From Macrothele yani (taxonomy: Eukaryota > Arthropoda > Arachnida > Araneae > Macrothelidae): a stretch of DNA of 64,000 nt. The position numbers were made by a program, and so were the translations under genes. The stretch is taken from positions 21,081,001 through 21,145,000 of the forward strand of contig CM077011.1 of the NCBI GenBank assembly GCA_039090855.1. Direction: 5' to 3'. The notes below the pieces were generated by a model. The model saw only the letters and a program-made list of their open reading frames with translations. It searched no databases and was not told the DNA's origin. This document shows positions 20,991 to 32,315 of the stretch, in pieces; the first letter of the stretch is position 1, and every line of letters begins with the position of its first letter.

Positions 20991-21072
20991 AAAGAATAAT
21001 ATGCAATTTTGCTGTAGGCCAACATGTATTTTGTCATTTTGTGTGATTTTACTCTCAATTTTTATGGAACGG

Positions 21073-22160
21073 CAGTTGTAGTGTACATTATTTAGCAATA
21101 ATTTTCGCCTGCATGAGTTGATACCCACCGGAATCACGAGTTATATTCGATTCTTCGGCAAGTTATAGATTTTAATAATTTTCTGAGGATCTGTTGCAAT
21201 ATACATAATGCTTATTGTTTTAATCATTACAAAAAATTATCTTTTCAATAGAAGCTACATTCTTTGGGAGCGTAACACCGCTTCCAAAGAAGCAAAATCT
21301 GGAAGTGGCGCAAAGGTATCCTTCGATTAACTCTTCGAATGCATCCCAATTTCAATCGGAGCCAATTTCCTCGGAGAAGAATCGAGACCTCCGCATCATT
21401 GTGAGGCTTTCTGAAGCTCTGATACAAACCTCTCCCGTCTTCCGTGAGTTCAATATGTTCTTCCCCTCTGGAGAAATGAACGAAGATTGCGATACGCGCC
21501 ACATTGACTTTCCAACATTAACGGTGTACGTAGCCTTCCTACAGCAAAGCGGATCTCACTTGAAACTTAAAGATCAAAAATGAAGAAAAAAATGCTCCAG
21601 GGAAAAGTCGAATATCTCGACTACATGGCGAGAAAATTCTACGGCACGATGTAAGAGAAGAGATGCGCGAAGAGAAAAGAAGGAAAGAAATATGCTTCGG
21701 TTCTGGGGATGCGAGGCAGAATGCCCGTGAAACCAATCTATTTTTACATTTCCCTTAAACCTCTAAGCCGTATCTGAGAACTCCCCTTTGGGGGAAATGC
21801 CGCATTCCATAAACGCCATGCACTCGGAAGAATAATTCGATAGCATGTACTATCACGGCATTTTATTTTTTTAACTTTCTCCCTTAAAACTTATCTGAAC
21901 CCCGATATTGGATATGTCTTTGAGAACACATATGGCACCAGTAAAAAAAACGTATTTTTTCTTTTAAGGCAATCAAGTAAAATGCGCACTCAAACTTATA
22001 CTTTATTTCCAAAAAAATTAAGTAGTTCTTAACTATCGTCAAATTAAACTACCCTCAATTCCGTGAAATTAAACTATTCTCAAGCACAGAGTGTTGCTTA
22101 AATGAAATCAGAAATCACAATTTTTGAAAAATTTAGCGGAATACAATGAATATCTGTAAG
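21073..22160. other. Unannotated sequence
   Basis: About 1.1 kb. The plus-strand frame 21305-21583 (92 codons) is the most protein-like stretch here, with ordinary amino-acid composition and no low complexity, but it has no motif I recognise, no visible splice context and no neighbour supporting it. I leave it uncalled. Confidence 0.45.
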
Positions 22161-23739
22161 TTTTTTTACGCTTTCCAACCGTAGGTTGAAAAAAGTATAT
22201 GCTCCCCAGCTTTGTCCGTCCGTCTGTCTGTCTGTCCGCACGATAACTCGCGTAAAAATAGTTCGATTTCGGTGAAATTTCAGTATGTGGTAGCGGATCA
22301 CCTGGGGACGAAACCTGTTGAAAATGGGTGAAGTGGGGTCAAAGGTAAATGACATAGGAGGGGATCCATTCCATTGCTTTTATGCGTCATAACTTGCGTA
22401 AGTATGGTTCGATTTCGATGAACTTTTAGTATGTCGTAGGGGACTACCTGGGAATGAACCCCATTGAAAACGGAGGAAGTGGGGTCAAAGGTCATGACAT
22501 AGGGGCGGAATCACTTCCATCGCCATTATGCGTCATAACGTGCGTAAAAATGGTTCGATTTCGATGAAATTTTAGTATATGGTAAGGTACATATACTAAA
22601 ACTTGGGGACGAACCCTATTGAAAATGGACGAAATGGGGTCAAACGTCAGGACATAGGATCGGGATCCATTCCATCGCCCTTATCCCATACTATTAAAGG
22701 AGCAATTCTTGTATGTATGTAAATTGTATTTTGAAAACGGCTCAAAGGAGTTTGATGAAAGTCGTTAACTTACCGTTTTCTGGTACTAGAAATCGATTTA
22801 GCTTGATCTCGACTTTAGGAAAATTCGTTTAGTGGGTTAAATAAACACCCGAATTAACACGTTTTTAGTGTCATGGCGTCGTCCCATTAATGTTACCTAT
22901 GCTTAGAAATCCTATGACGTCACACTCTCGCGATCGAGATGTTGCCGCGCGGTCACGCCATCTGTCACATTACGTCAGGCGTTGTGTGTGGATCCTATTA
23001 AGGTTTTACGACGTCACACTCTTGCGAGCAGATGGTCGCCATTCCCATCTGCCTCATTATGTCACGCGTTGTGTGCGTATGTCCGTCCGCACAATAACTC
23101 ACGTAAAAATCGTTCGATTTCAATGAAACTTTAGTATGTGGTAGGGGAACACCCGGGAAGGAAGCCTATTGAAAGTGAACGAAATAGGGTCAAAGGTCAG
23201 GACATAGGAGCGGGATCCGTTCCACTGCTCTTATGCGTCATTACTAAAGTAAAAAAGGTTCGATTTCGATTAAATTTTAGTATGTGGTAGAAGACTAACT
23301 GGGAACAAACCTTGTTGAAAATGGGCGAAATGGGGTCAAAGGTCAGGACAGAGAATGGGAATCACTTTTATCGCCATTATGCGTCATAACTTACGTAAAA
23401 GTGCTTCGATTTGGATGAAATATTTGTATATTGTAGGGGCCTGCCTGGGGACAAATGCTGTTGAAAATGGAAGAAATGGAGTCAAAGGTTAGGACACAGG
23501 AGCTGGAATTATTACATAGCCCTTATGCATCATAACTTACGTAGAAATGCTTCGATTGCAACAAAACTTTATTTTGTTATTTCGGAGGTATACTGAACCG
23601 GGTCTGTTGAATATCACCGAAATGGGATCAAAGTTAAGGGCACAGGACCGATATTTATTCTAGAGCCATTATCCTCAAAACTTGAGTGATAACTTGAGTA
23701 ATGATTTCTGGTATGTTGGAAAGCGTATCATAATCAATG
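22161..23739 (+). mobile_element. Tandem-repeat element, copy B
   Basis: It starts TTTTTTTACGCTTTCCAACC, followed by a (GTCY)n microsatellite, then about three units with GGGGTCAAAGGTCA-type cores (exact at 22481; variants at 22337 and 22637). A central 0.4-kb segment (22685-23090) contains TATTAAAGGAGCAATTCTTG and two GACGTCACACTC blocks. About four more units follow (exact core at 23332). It ends GTATGTTGGAAAGCGTATCA. The right edge lies against Tc1 transposase coding sequence. No open reading frame of note. Confidence 0.85.
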
Positions 23740-24381
23740 ACATGGTGTAATCAGGAAACGGGATTCGTCTGACCCTGAGACCCTCTTTCAGTCTCCTATG
23801 GTCCAATGCCTATGATTTCGTGCCTACTGCAAGCGTGGACCACGGTGAACGTCTGTGAGCATAGGCACACGAATGGGTACCCGGCTTCGGAGACCCATAT
23901 CCAAAAGCGTGCGACGAATTGTGTGTTCGTACACATTGGGCCATTCACCACAATTGAAATTATGCGTAATGTCAGCAGCAGTAGCCCTCCTGTTGCTATG
24001 GACGAGACAAGATATCCTGAGCTGATATCTGGCATCAATAACAGGTTGCCTACTCAAGCTTTATCGACGGCTCAAAGTGTCACCTGTTTCGGAACATCTT
24101 TGATAGACACTAACTACTACATAGCCCGAGGAGCCTACGAACGTTGCTGTTTCGGATATGGTTTTACCAAGGCGTCTTGCCAAAACGATCTGGCCGTTGT
24201 CGAAATTAGCTAAGGCCTTTGCTTTTTCCGTGTTTGGACGAAACGAAATACTGACTGAGAGAGCTCCGACCCAGGTATTATGTATATCATTCGCGACATT
24301 GGCAGGTGGTGACACTAACTGGCTAAACCCGAACTTATTTGCATGACGTACAAGTGGTTTTAATGTTTTGGCTGATCGGTG
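23740..24381 (-). pseudogene. Tc1 transposase N-terminal relic with one TIR
   Basis: On the minus strand the TIR CACCGATCAGCCAAAACATT, followed by AAAACCAC, begins at 24381 next to TA 24382-24383. This is a widely seen Tc1 terminus. The coding relic reads FDNGQIVLARRLGKTISETA (helix-turn-helix), RISCLVHSNRRATAADI, TIRRTLLDMGLRSRVPIRVP, ARNHRHWT and then GSDESRFLITP, with the first catalytic Asp. Several frameshifts are present. It stops at tandem-repeat element B, so the second half of the transposase is missing. Confidence 0.85.
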
Positions 24382-24383
24382 TA

Positions 24384-25515
24384 GAGTCCTGTTGATTGTG
24401 AATTCCAATTTGTAGGTGTTGTGCATGTCACTACGACTTGAAACTCGAACGAAGAACACCATATTTCCTTTTTATCACGAACCACTGTTAAAGCTTTGTT
24501 TTTTTACCCAAACCCTCTTTTCTAACAATGACGTTATTCCCACTGCACAGTTGCTAACCCTGACTGTAACGAAATTTTCGATTGGAATTATAGTTTTCGT
24601 GAAGTCATGTGATGTCACACTTAGAACTAAACAAGAATATTTATTCGAACTAATTAGTTTTTTGGTCAAAAACAACTTATACGATTTCATTTTGTAAAAA
24701 AACGTTAATTGTCCCATTCGCGGACAATACGCAAATAATTCAGCCAGCTTTGTTTAAATCAGAAATCGGCTTGAAAAATTCCTTCATGCATCGGAAACCA
24801 CTTGACCTTTTTGTGTTATGGTTAATCACATTTGTCCTATTTTGTTTCGAGTTCGGAAACACGTGAGACCATTTTTCTTTTCGTATTTCACCCGTTTTGA
24901 CTACAATTTTATAATATCAAACGCAATTCATGTAAGTTCATTTCTTAGTATTCTGTAGCTCCCGGAAAAGCGAAAATGTAAGCCTTTACTTCAAACTATT
25001 AATCTTTTATCACATACAAGTATAAACTTCGTTATTTCAATTTGAAATCCGTTTGCCATGAGTAGTGTTTGATAAAACCATTACCATTCAACTTAATTAT
25101 CTTACTTTTGCTTCTAAATGAAATAATGAACTTCAGTTGAACTTTGGAAGACGTCTTGTATAAATTTCGATAAACTCTATTGAAGAATGACTAACTAGTT
25201 TGTAAGTAATAATTATACCCTCAGGATACAATTAGCATTTCCCGTGTATAGAAGTTCAGAAGACCCCTTACGAGTTAAATCAATTTTCTGACACGAAGGT
25301 TATTTTAATTGGATTTCATAAACCTAAATTCAGATATCATTTAACTCTTCTAAATTATTTTTAAATGAAAATCAGGAAAACACATTTCACACTTAATCCA
25401 GACTGAAATCACCGTCTTCCCGATATTGAATTCATGTACTTCGTGATTTAATATTTAGTGACCATATTATTTTAGATCACTATTTGGGTCCGATTTCTCT
25501 ACCATCGCGGCCTTG
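24384..25515. other. Unannotated AT-rich sequence
   Basis: About 1.1 kb without a recognisable gene or repeat. The 80- to 93-codon frames near 24416-24717 lie on opposite strands over the same bases and look like chance. Confidence 0.5.
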
Positions 25516-26925
25516 AAGTTAGTATATATATATATATAAAAGTGAAAGTTTGTATGTTTGTTCTGCATACGTTCCTAAACGGTTTGATGGATTTGCACCA
25601 AAATTGGCATACATACTGTTCATCACCCAGATTAAAATACAGGCGGGACGATTTTTAGAAATTCCATCCCTAAAAGTGTCAAGTGTGTTTTTACGGGGCC
25701 CTCTATAGACTGGGTGCAAGTCGGCTGCTGCGGTATTACTACGCGTGTCAGAGCAACGGTCGTCAGGTGACCATTCACTCCTCGCAAGCTTCCGCGGTTC
25801 ATGCATACGGGGAAGAGTCGGATTTTTGAAAACACAACGCACCGGCGGAACATATTGTCATAAGTATTTTTTTTGTTCATGTTACTATGGCATTTTCTTT
25901 GTAAAGATTAGGTTTCATTAGACTCCCAACAATTGGCGCAGGACTCTCAAATATGGGTGGAGCTACAGATTCCTACCAATAGGCGTGGTCCTCTCAAATA
26001 GCATCAAGGTTAAGTTGAAGTTAAAACAGATGGTCTTCTTCATACATAAAATTTAAATACAAGATTAGTATTGGTATTAGTATAGAAAACAAGAAGTAGC
26101 CTATGTCCACCGGAAAGAAGTAAGCTTCATAACGGTGAGAGAAATATCCGAATGGGTTTAGCTTTCGAGATTAGTAAAAAAAAACTCCGTGTATTATCGT
26201 GAACTACTTTATTTCACGTTGGGTGTGATCAGGTTGTATGTAAACAATGCGGAACAATACATGAAAAATTGGAAACTACTTGAAAGCGATGTTATTCGGT
26301 AGTACAGCCAAAAATATTAAAAACAAAACTAATAAAAATAATAATAAATAAACGAAATAGGCTATGTCCAACGGAAAGCTTCCCAAAGGTGAAGGAATTA
26401 TCCGAATCGGTTTAGTTTTAGAGATTAGTAAAAGTAATTCCGTATATTATCGTGAACTACTTTCTTTCACGTTGGGTGTGATCAGGTTGTATATCTATAC
26501 TCTAGAAAGCTGAATGCAGAGTGCAGGAAGTGCATTATTGTGCATGTTTGCTATTTCGAGTTTTTAGGGCTCAGAACGGTCATTATAAATTGTGATTTTT
26601 ATAATAAAATTTTCATCAAGTGTGGAGAAATACCCCCAAAAAAAGGGCAAACCCATCGGACAAGTTCAGCCGAAAGCAAAGAAAGTAAAATTACTTCGAG
26701 AGAATAATACAACCGAACAACGTGATCGAAGAATTTGTGAATCAACAAGAAAGAACCAGTGAATCTTGGGCGGCATAGACCATGATGAACAACGCTCAAG
26801 TTGGACGCGAGGCCCAACTTGAGCGTTGTTCATCATGGTAGGATATTTTTTATAGTGTTATTTAGATTGTTACTTGAAAACAAACTTTATGTCTATCCCG
26901 GGCAACGCCGGGTATCTCCGCTAGT
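25516..26925 (+). mobile_element. Helentron-like non-autonomous rolling-circle element
   Basis: The left end is a (TA)n run followed by AAAAGTGAAAGTTTGTATG and TAAACGGTTTGATGGATTTG, the usual opening of arthropod Helentron elements. The right end has the hairpin CCCGGGCAACGCCGGG at 26897-26912 and terminates CTAGT at 26925, also the family pattern. No Rep or helicase coding is present. Inside are two diverged direct copies of a ~150-bp block (about 26080-26235 and 26330-26490, sharing TTATCGTGAACTACTTT) and a perfect 25-bp hairpin (26780-26838). I rely on general knowledge of Helentron termini, not on a search. Confidence 0.75.
26780..26838. repeat. Perfect 25-bp hairpin with 9-nt loop
   Basis: CCATGATGAACAACGCTCAA plus GTTGG at 26780-26804 is exactly reverse-complemented at 26814-26838. 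It lies about 60 bp upstream of the 3' hairpin of the Helentron-like element. Confidence 0.93.
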
Positions 26926-27059
26926 AACATCCACATTAACCTCTTCTAATTTTTATGAAATTTCTGTGGGAAAATACCCCGCGGCTTAAAAATAAAGCAT
27001 TATTTATAAATATAAATTCTTACATAGTACGAAGTATTTATGAGAAGATTAAATAAAAT

Positions 27060-28160
27060 TTGGTAAAGAGGTATATGGTGTTTTAATATGGAGTGCGATC
27101 ACTCTGACAGCCGTGCAGCTCAATCAACTATGCCCCGTACTGTTTATGAGGGTACTGATGAGGTCTTGAGGTATCGGTGAGCACCGCTCAACAAGAGCTG
27201 TTCTGAGATCATGAAGTGCTGTGGCAGAGGAGTTGGGGCGTTGCACTGCGTGTCTCTAGAGCATCCCATACATTCTCAATGAGAGTGAAGTCATGGGATC
27301 TGTCTGGCCATTTCATTCGACGAATATCTACAGAAAAAATGCTCTGTCCAATCAGCTCGCTGGGGATGGGCATTATCATCCAGAAGAATAAAAGCTGGAC
27401 CGACGGCTCGCCTGAGTGCCCTGGCATATGGGATCATGATTTCGTCTCCTTGCCTTGGGACAGAACCAGAGCAACTGCAAAAGATGTGCTACTATGCGCC
27501 CGTTCGTCATTATTCTTGCCTAAACCATCGCCCCTTTTCTCTGATGTTACAAGTACTGTTAGCCGCCCGGTAGCGTGGAGGTCTAAGCAATAGCTCCTGA
27601 TCATTCGTCCGAGATGGGTCCGGGTTTGAATCCGGGTGAGGCACGTATGTTGTGTTTGCCTTACGGCACTCGCTCTCTCCCTTCCCTGGAACCAGTGGCC
27701 CTAAACTAGGGATGGGCGACTGCTTATAGCCCACTGAGGTGCTCACGCCGGTCGTTAAAGCCCCAATCCCAAAAACAGAGTCCCCGGTGTTCCCCCAGAA
27801 GTGAATACGTCGTGGATAAGTACTACAAGTGAATCTCAATACATCTGTGAAAAGAGCATTAGCCCACTGGTCTGATTCCAACTGTGATGTTGGCGAATCA
27901 ATGTTAAAAGGAGGGCGGCGGAAGTTATAAGGGCAAAATGTTTTTCCTTGTATAAATGATTTTACTCACGAAGTCTTCTACAAACACTACGCCTTGAAAC
28001 GTTCCTTCCTCTAGCTGAAGCTGCAAAGGGAGTTGCATAGCAAATACCTATCTTTTCCGTTTGGCAGTCAAATTCACACAGCAATTTTCTAAGAGTTGTG
28101 GATTTGAAACAGTTGTGCTTTGAAACTTGTGGTGGACGACGAATATTTCTTTTACAGCAC
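27060..28160 (-). pseudogene. Tc1 transposase relic split by a SINE
   Basis: Minus-strand pieces in the right order: GRNVSRRSVCRRLRE (second helix-turn-helix), WANALFTDVLRFTCSTYPRR (D-E-S-R-F region, with the Glu after the first Asp changed), then after the SINE at 27562-27765, DIRRMKWPDRSHDF and TLIENVWDALE with the catalytic Glu. The Asn-Ala region with the second Asp is not recognisable. Many frameshifts and stops make this an old copy. The element ends are not defined. Confidence 0.75.
27562..27765 (+). mobile_element. SINE-A inserted in a Tc1 relic
   Basis: Plus-strand SINE-A: GCCGCCCGGTAGCGTGGAGG head (A box mutated), B box GGGTTTGAATCC, body CCCTGGAACCAGTGGCCC and CCTAAACTAGGGATGGG, ending GCCGGTCGTTAAAGCCCC. 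It separates two parts of a Tc1 transposase relic, so it is younger than that Tc1. Confidence 0.82.
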
Positions 28161-28192
28161 ATTTTGGGAAACATTCAGCGCTGTTGTAACTA

Positions 28193-29579
28193 CACTGGCG
28201 GAAAGTGAAAAAGGAACACCAAGAAGGAAACGTCTGATACAAATGAAATTTATACAGCATAATAACGGAATACAGAGGATAACGTGATCAAAACATTATG
28301 GCAAAATACAGCTGTATTTGCTGGTAAACTGAAAAATAACATTCCATGTAACATGGTTAGTACGAGGCTGAACCGCCATGAACTGCGTCACACTATATAA
28401 TTCTGGCATGGAGTCTGTCGTACAGATGTTGGATGCAAGTTTGGGGTATTGAGTTCCAAGCATCTTCAACCTGGACGCGTAGATCGGGGATGGTCATGAC
28501 TGGCCGTTGAGACCGGATAAGTCGTTGTCCCATAAAATCCCACACGTGCTCAATGGGGGACAAATCCGGTGAACGTGCAGGCCATGGAAGTTACCTCACA
28601 CCCTGAAGTGCATGTTGCGTTGCACGTGCCGTGTGTGAGCGTGCGTTATCTTGCTGGAAAACACCACGATGGACCGGCCTTTCAAATGGCACAACAACGG
28701 GATGAATGATGTTGATGTAGGAGGTGCTGTTTAACGTACCCGTTATAAACCCTAGTTGTGTACAGGAGTGATAGCTGATTGCTCCCCACACCAGGAGACC
28801 AGGTGTAGGCCCTGTGTGTCACTGGCGGATGCAAGAAAGATGGAGACGCTCTCCTGTGCGTCTGCGACCACGCATACGGCCATCGGAAGCTCTCAAGCAG
28901 AATCTGCTTTCATAGCTGAACACGACAGATCGCCATTGCGTTCTCCAGTGCAGACATTGGCGACACCACTGCAGCCGTTCCTGATGGTAGGTTGGAGTCA
29001 GAGGTACACATGCCAGAGGCACACGTGCACGTAGTCCTGCATCCAGTAGACGGTTGCGGATTGTTCGCACAGTCACCTCAGGTACAACGGCAGCTCGGAT
29101 TTGCGTCGCAGTTGATGTTCTGCTTGACAACGCCGCTCTTCTTATGCATCGATCGGTCGGCTCATCAGTCCGTCTATGACTCCCGGTTCCACGTCTTCTC
29201 GTGTGGGACGTCTTTCCGTCCAATTCGCTCCGCAATACGACGATACGACCACCCGGCCACGCGGAGTCCGATTAGACGACCTCGCTCAAAGTCCGATAAT
29301 TGCTGAAATCGTACACGTCTTCCATGTCCAGTGATTGCAGCTTCTTCAGGATCTTCGCACGTGACCGTACGCCGACGACTGATTACATTCACTTCGACGT
29401 ACTCCTTAAACACCACCGACGATAATTTGCATATTATGCCGTGCTTATGCGTATGCACTCACCGGTTTGGTCCCGAAATTAACATCACACCTACGTAAAC
29501 TCGTCCCTATTAAAATATGTAAATTTCCTGATCGTCCGCCAATTCCTTCTTGGTGTGCTTTTTTCACTTTCCGCCAGTG
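28193..29579 (-). mobile_element. Tc1-family transposon (Tc1-3) in the minisatellite
   Basis: 1,387 bp flanked by TA at 28191-28192 and 29580-29581, with termini CACTGGCGGAAAGTGAAAAA and the matching reverse complement. Removing the element and one TA restores GTAAC-TA-ATTCAAT, exactly the unit junction seen elsewhere in the array. It is a sister copy of Tc1-2. Confidence 0.93.
28360..29340 (-). pseudogene. Tc1 transposase (Tc1-3), catalytic Asp lost
   Basis: Motifs in order on the minus strand: FQQLSDFERGRLIGLRVAGW, RIAERIGRK, SHTRRRGTG hinge, TIRNRLLDAGLRARVPLACV, VVFSYESRF, LLVWGAISYHS, VFQQDNARSHT, SPDLSPIEHVWDFMG. The first catalytic Asp is changed to Tyr (FSDE to FSYE). There is a frameshift near 29200, TGA just below 28819 (usual Arg) and a stop just before LPWPARSP. 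The D-to-E spacing is again 32. Confidence 0.9.
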
Positions 29580-30417
29580 TAATTCAATACTTTGGACAGG
29601 ACACTTCATGGAACATACAGCGCTCTTGTAACTAATTCAATATTTTGGACAGGATATTTCGTGGAACATATACATCACTCTTGTAAGTATTTAAATACTT
29701 TGGACACAACATTTTTGGAACATTCAGTGCTCTTGTAACTAATTCAATATTTTGGGCAGGGCGCCTCGTGGAACATTCAGCGCTCTTGTAATTAATTCAA
29801 TATTTTGGCAGGACACCTCGTGAAACATTCAGAGCCCTTGTAACTAATTTAATACTTTTGGACAGGACGCCTCATGGAACATTTAGCGCTCTTGTAACTA
29901 ATTCAATATTTTAGACAGGACATTTCGTGTAACATACAGCGCTCTTGTAACTAATTCAATGTTTTGGACAAGACGCTTCGTGGAACATTCAGCGCTCTTG
30001 TAACTTTTTCAATATTTTGGACAGGACGCCTCATGGAACATTCAGCGCTCTTGTAACTGATTCAATATTTTGGACAGGACGCCTCGTGGAACATTCAGCG
30101 CTCTTGTAACTGATTCAATATTTTGGACAGGACGCCACATGGAACATTCAGCGCTCTTGTAACTGATTCAATATTTTGGACAGGACGCCTCGTGGAACAT
30201 TCAGCGCTCTTGTAACTGATTCAATATTTTGGACAGGACGCCTCATGGAACATTCAGCGCTCTTGTAACTGATTCAATATTTTGGACAGGGCGCCTCGTG
30301 GAACATTTAGCGCTCTTGTAACTGATTCAATATTTTGGACAGGACGCCTCGTGGAACATTTAGCGCTCTTGTAACTGATTCAATATTTTGGACAGGACGT
30401 CTCGTAGAACATTCAGC

Positions 30418-30592
30418 CCAAGGTGAACAGTTTGAAAGGCTATAAGCAGTCGGCCGTTCCTAATCTGGGACCACTGGTTCCAGGTATGGGAAAAAGCCAA
30501 TGCCATCAGGTAGGCGCACCGCACATCTCTCATCTTGAACTAGGCAACCGGTCACAAGTCAGTTCTTAAACCACTATGCCACCGAGATGGCG
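30418..30592 (-). mobile_element. SINE-A copy, diverged
   Basis: SINE-A body with GGCTATAAGCAGTCGGCCGT, CTAATCTGGGACCACTGGTT and CCACTATGCCACCGAGATGG. The B-box region is degraded. It directly follows the 53-bp minisatellite. Confidence 0.7.
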
Positions 30593-30757
30593 TATATGTT
30601 TTACCACTGTGCTGTTTATTAACAGTGTCACTTTGAGGGTATAGCTTAACTAATGAGTAAGATATGACAGTTATAATACATTTTGTTCAGATTTTCTCAC
30701 TTCCCTGTGCCAGTAACCCTGAATTAGGAAACAAGATACTCTCGTTACCTCCTTCTT

Positions 30758-30967
30758 TGTTTCGGAGGTTTAAGGACACCACCATGACCAACTCTGAGGG
30801 TTATAAGTGGATGTCAGTTCCCATCAAGGGCCCATGGTTTCAGGGAAATGTGAACTACTGAGTCAAATAACACACACGCCAGGCATGCCTTAGCCGGGAT
30901 CCGAACCAGGTCCGATCTCAGGTAAATTATTCGAGACCAAGGCCCCATACCGCTCTGCCACTGGGTT
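30758..30967 (-). mobile_element. SINE-A copy, strongly diverged
   Basis: It starts TTTCGGAGGTTTAAGGACAC, has the body GGTTATAAGTGGATGTCAG, CCATGGTTTCAGGG and a B-box relic CCGGGATCCGAACC, and ends CTCTGCCACTGGG. It is older than the other full-span copies. Confidence 0.65.
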
Positions 30968-31537
30968 GATATTTATCTTTATTGGTGTTGGAAGTCTTTA
31001 AATGGAAATCAAATAAAAACTTCGAAAAAAGTGATACTCTTTAAAAAAAAAAAAAAAAAAGGAAACACTACTCTGAAAGTAAATCTTGCAGACCTACTGA
31101 GTAATTGTCAGTTCCATCGGATGTGCACAGTTTTCATTTTTTTTTATTTCCCCCGAAAAATCAGCATTTTTTTTTTTATTAAAATGGTGTTTTACCAAAG
31201 TGATGGGTAAACGATAGGATCTTAATATAAGTGAAAGGACATGTAAAGAAAACAGGACGGACTGCTAAGCAGACCGGAGTAGAGGGGAAAACGAAGAGAT
31301 AGAGCAAACATTCTAATTTCCGGCATTTCACCTAACTGTTCGCTCTCCGAAAAACACTTTGGAATCCATCAGTGTGTTCCCTGGAGCCATCATTTGTTTA
31401 CTCAAGCCGCATTCCGTTTCCTTCCCTGTGATGTTCTTAAGACAGATTGATCGGAATGCCAATAGTTGTTCCCCGGCCGGCGTTCCATTCCTTGTGCCAT
31501 CATGCGACAGGATTCTGGAATATTTAATCGAACGCGT

Positions 31538-31569
<32 letters not shown>

Positions 31570-32284
31570 AGTTGTCCGAGAGCTGTTCTTAAAGGTCATT
31601 GTAAAAGACCGAACCATAATCTCTTATACGAAAGTACCAGTACACGTCTCTTCACTTCAACAAACGCGTGGCAAGACCTATAAGTGAAAGCGAAACCTGA
31701 CGTATTTGATTTCCGAAGAAGTGTATATTGTTGCAACTACCAAGAAAATTAGAGAGAATACACTTACGTTTTTTCATTGCTATGGTTTAATATTTAGGAG
31801 ACTGCAGACTTTTTTTCGCTATATTCTTATTTACTTACAGACAGACATTACTTTCCTTGATAGAAAATTAATTGTGTTATATTAAGGATAATCATGTGCA
31901 AAAGAGATATTTCGTTATATGAAACGCTAAATTCATTAGTTTTTTTTATGAAGGTGCGTTATTAAAGGAAACAAGGGTGGAATTGCAGTTTTTTTCAAAA
32001 ATAACGAATTCACAAAGCAAATTTCATTAATAAGGAAAATAGCAGTTGGTTCACTTTTTTTCTGATTTGATAAAGGTGTGCTTAAAATTTTAAAAGACAA
32101 CGAGTGAAAACTACGAAAAAACACACTCTTCAGCTTACTTCCAGTATCCCTGCGTCTCCTTTAACTTCGTGCCCCAATAAAATTATGCATGACAAAAATA
32201 ATATTTTTATTCATTTGATGAAACAACATCACATTGGTAAACGTCAACTAAATGTTATGGCTCATCAAGGGATACATATTTTCT
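30968..32284. other. Unannotated sequence with simple repeats
   Basis: About 1.3 kb with no gene. It holds an A run near 31040-31058, a T run near 31165, and a perfect (CT)13 at 31539-31564. Confidence 0.5.
31539..31564. repeat. (CT)13 microsatellite
   Basis: Perfect CT run of 26 bases, the same length as the one at 14359. Confidence 0.95.

Positions 32285-32311
<27 letters not shown>
32285..32311. repeat. (TA)n microsatellite
   Basis: Uninterrupted alternating TA that sits at the 5' edge of an RTE 3' fragment. Confidence 0.95.

Positions 32312-32312
<1 letters not shown>

Positions 32313-32315
<3 letters not shown>

Larger units (their letters stand above)
15645..21072 (+). mobile_element. 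Composite mariner split by later insertions
   Basis: The left terminus CCGTTCCATAAAACTGAGAG starts at about 15645 and its reverse complement ends at 21072 (...TATGGAACGG). Between them, collinear pieces of one mariner transposase appear on the plus strand at 15750-15980, 17926-18410 and 20640-20990. They are separated by the tandem-repeat element (15964-17925) and by a LINE fragment with a Tc1 inside (18411-20612). The shared order and strand are the evidence that this was once one element. Confidence 0.8.
28160..30415. repeat. 53-bp minisatellite, ~16 units, holding a Tc1
   Basis: Units of 53 bp contain CAATATTTTGGACAGGACGC, TGGAACATTCAGCGCTCTTG and TAACTGATT. They run from 29582 to about 30410 with high similarity in the right half. 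One partial unit (28160-28192) is cut off from the rest by the Tc1 at 28193-29579. No coding potential. Confidence 0.93.

Noticed and set aside
21305..21583. Possible host gene or exon of 92 codons
   Set aside because: The composition looks protein-like, but I saw no recognised motif, splice signal or supporting neighbour. It is left as unannotated sequence.
29582..30410. Possible CRISPR-like array (regular repeats)
   Set aside because: The 53-bp units are contiguous with no unique spacers, the genome is eukaryotic and there are no cas genes. It is a minisatellite.
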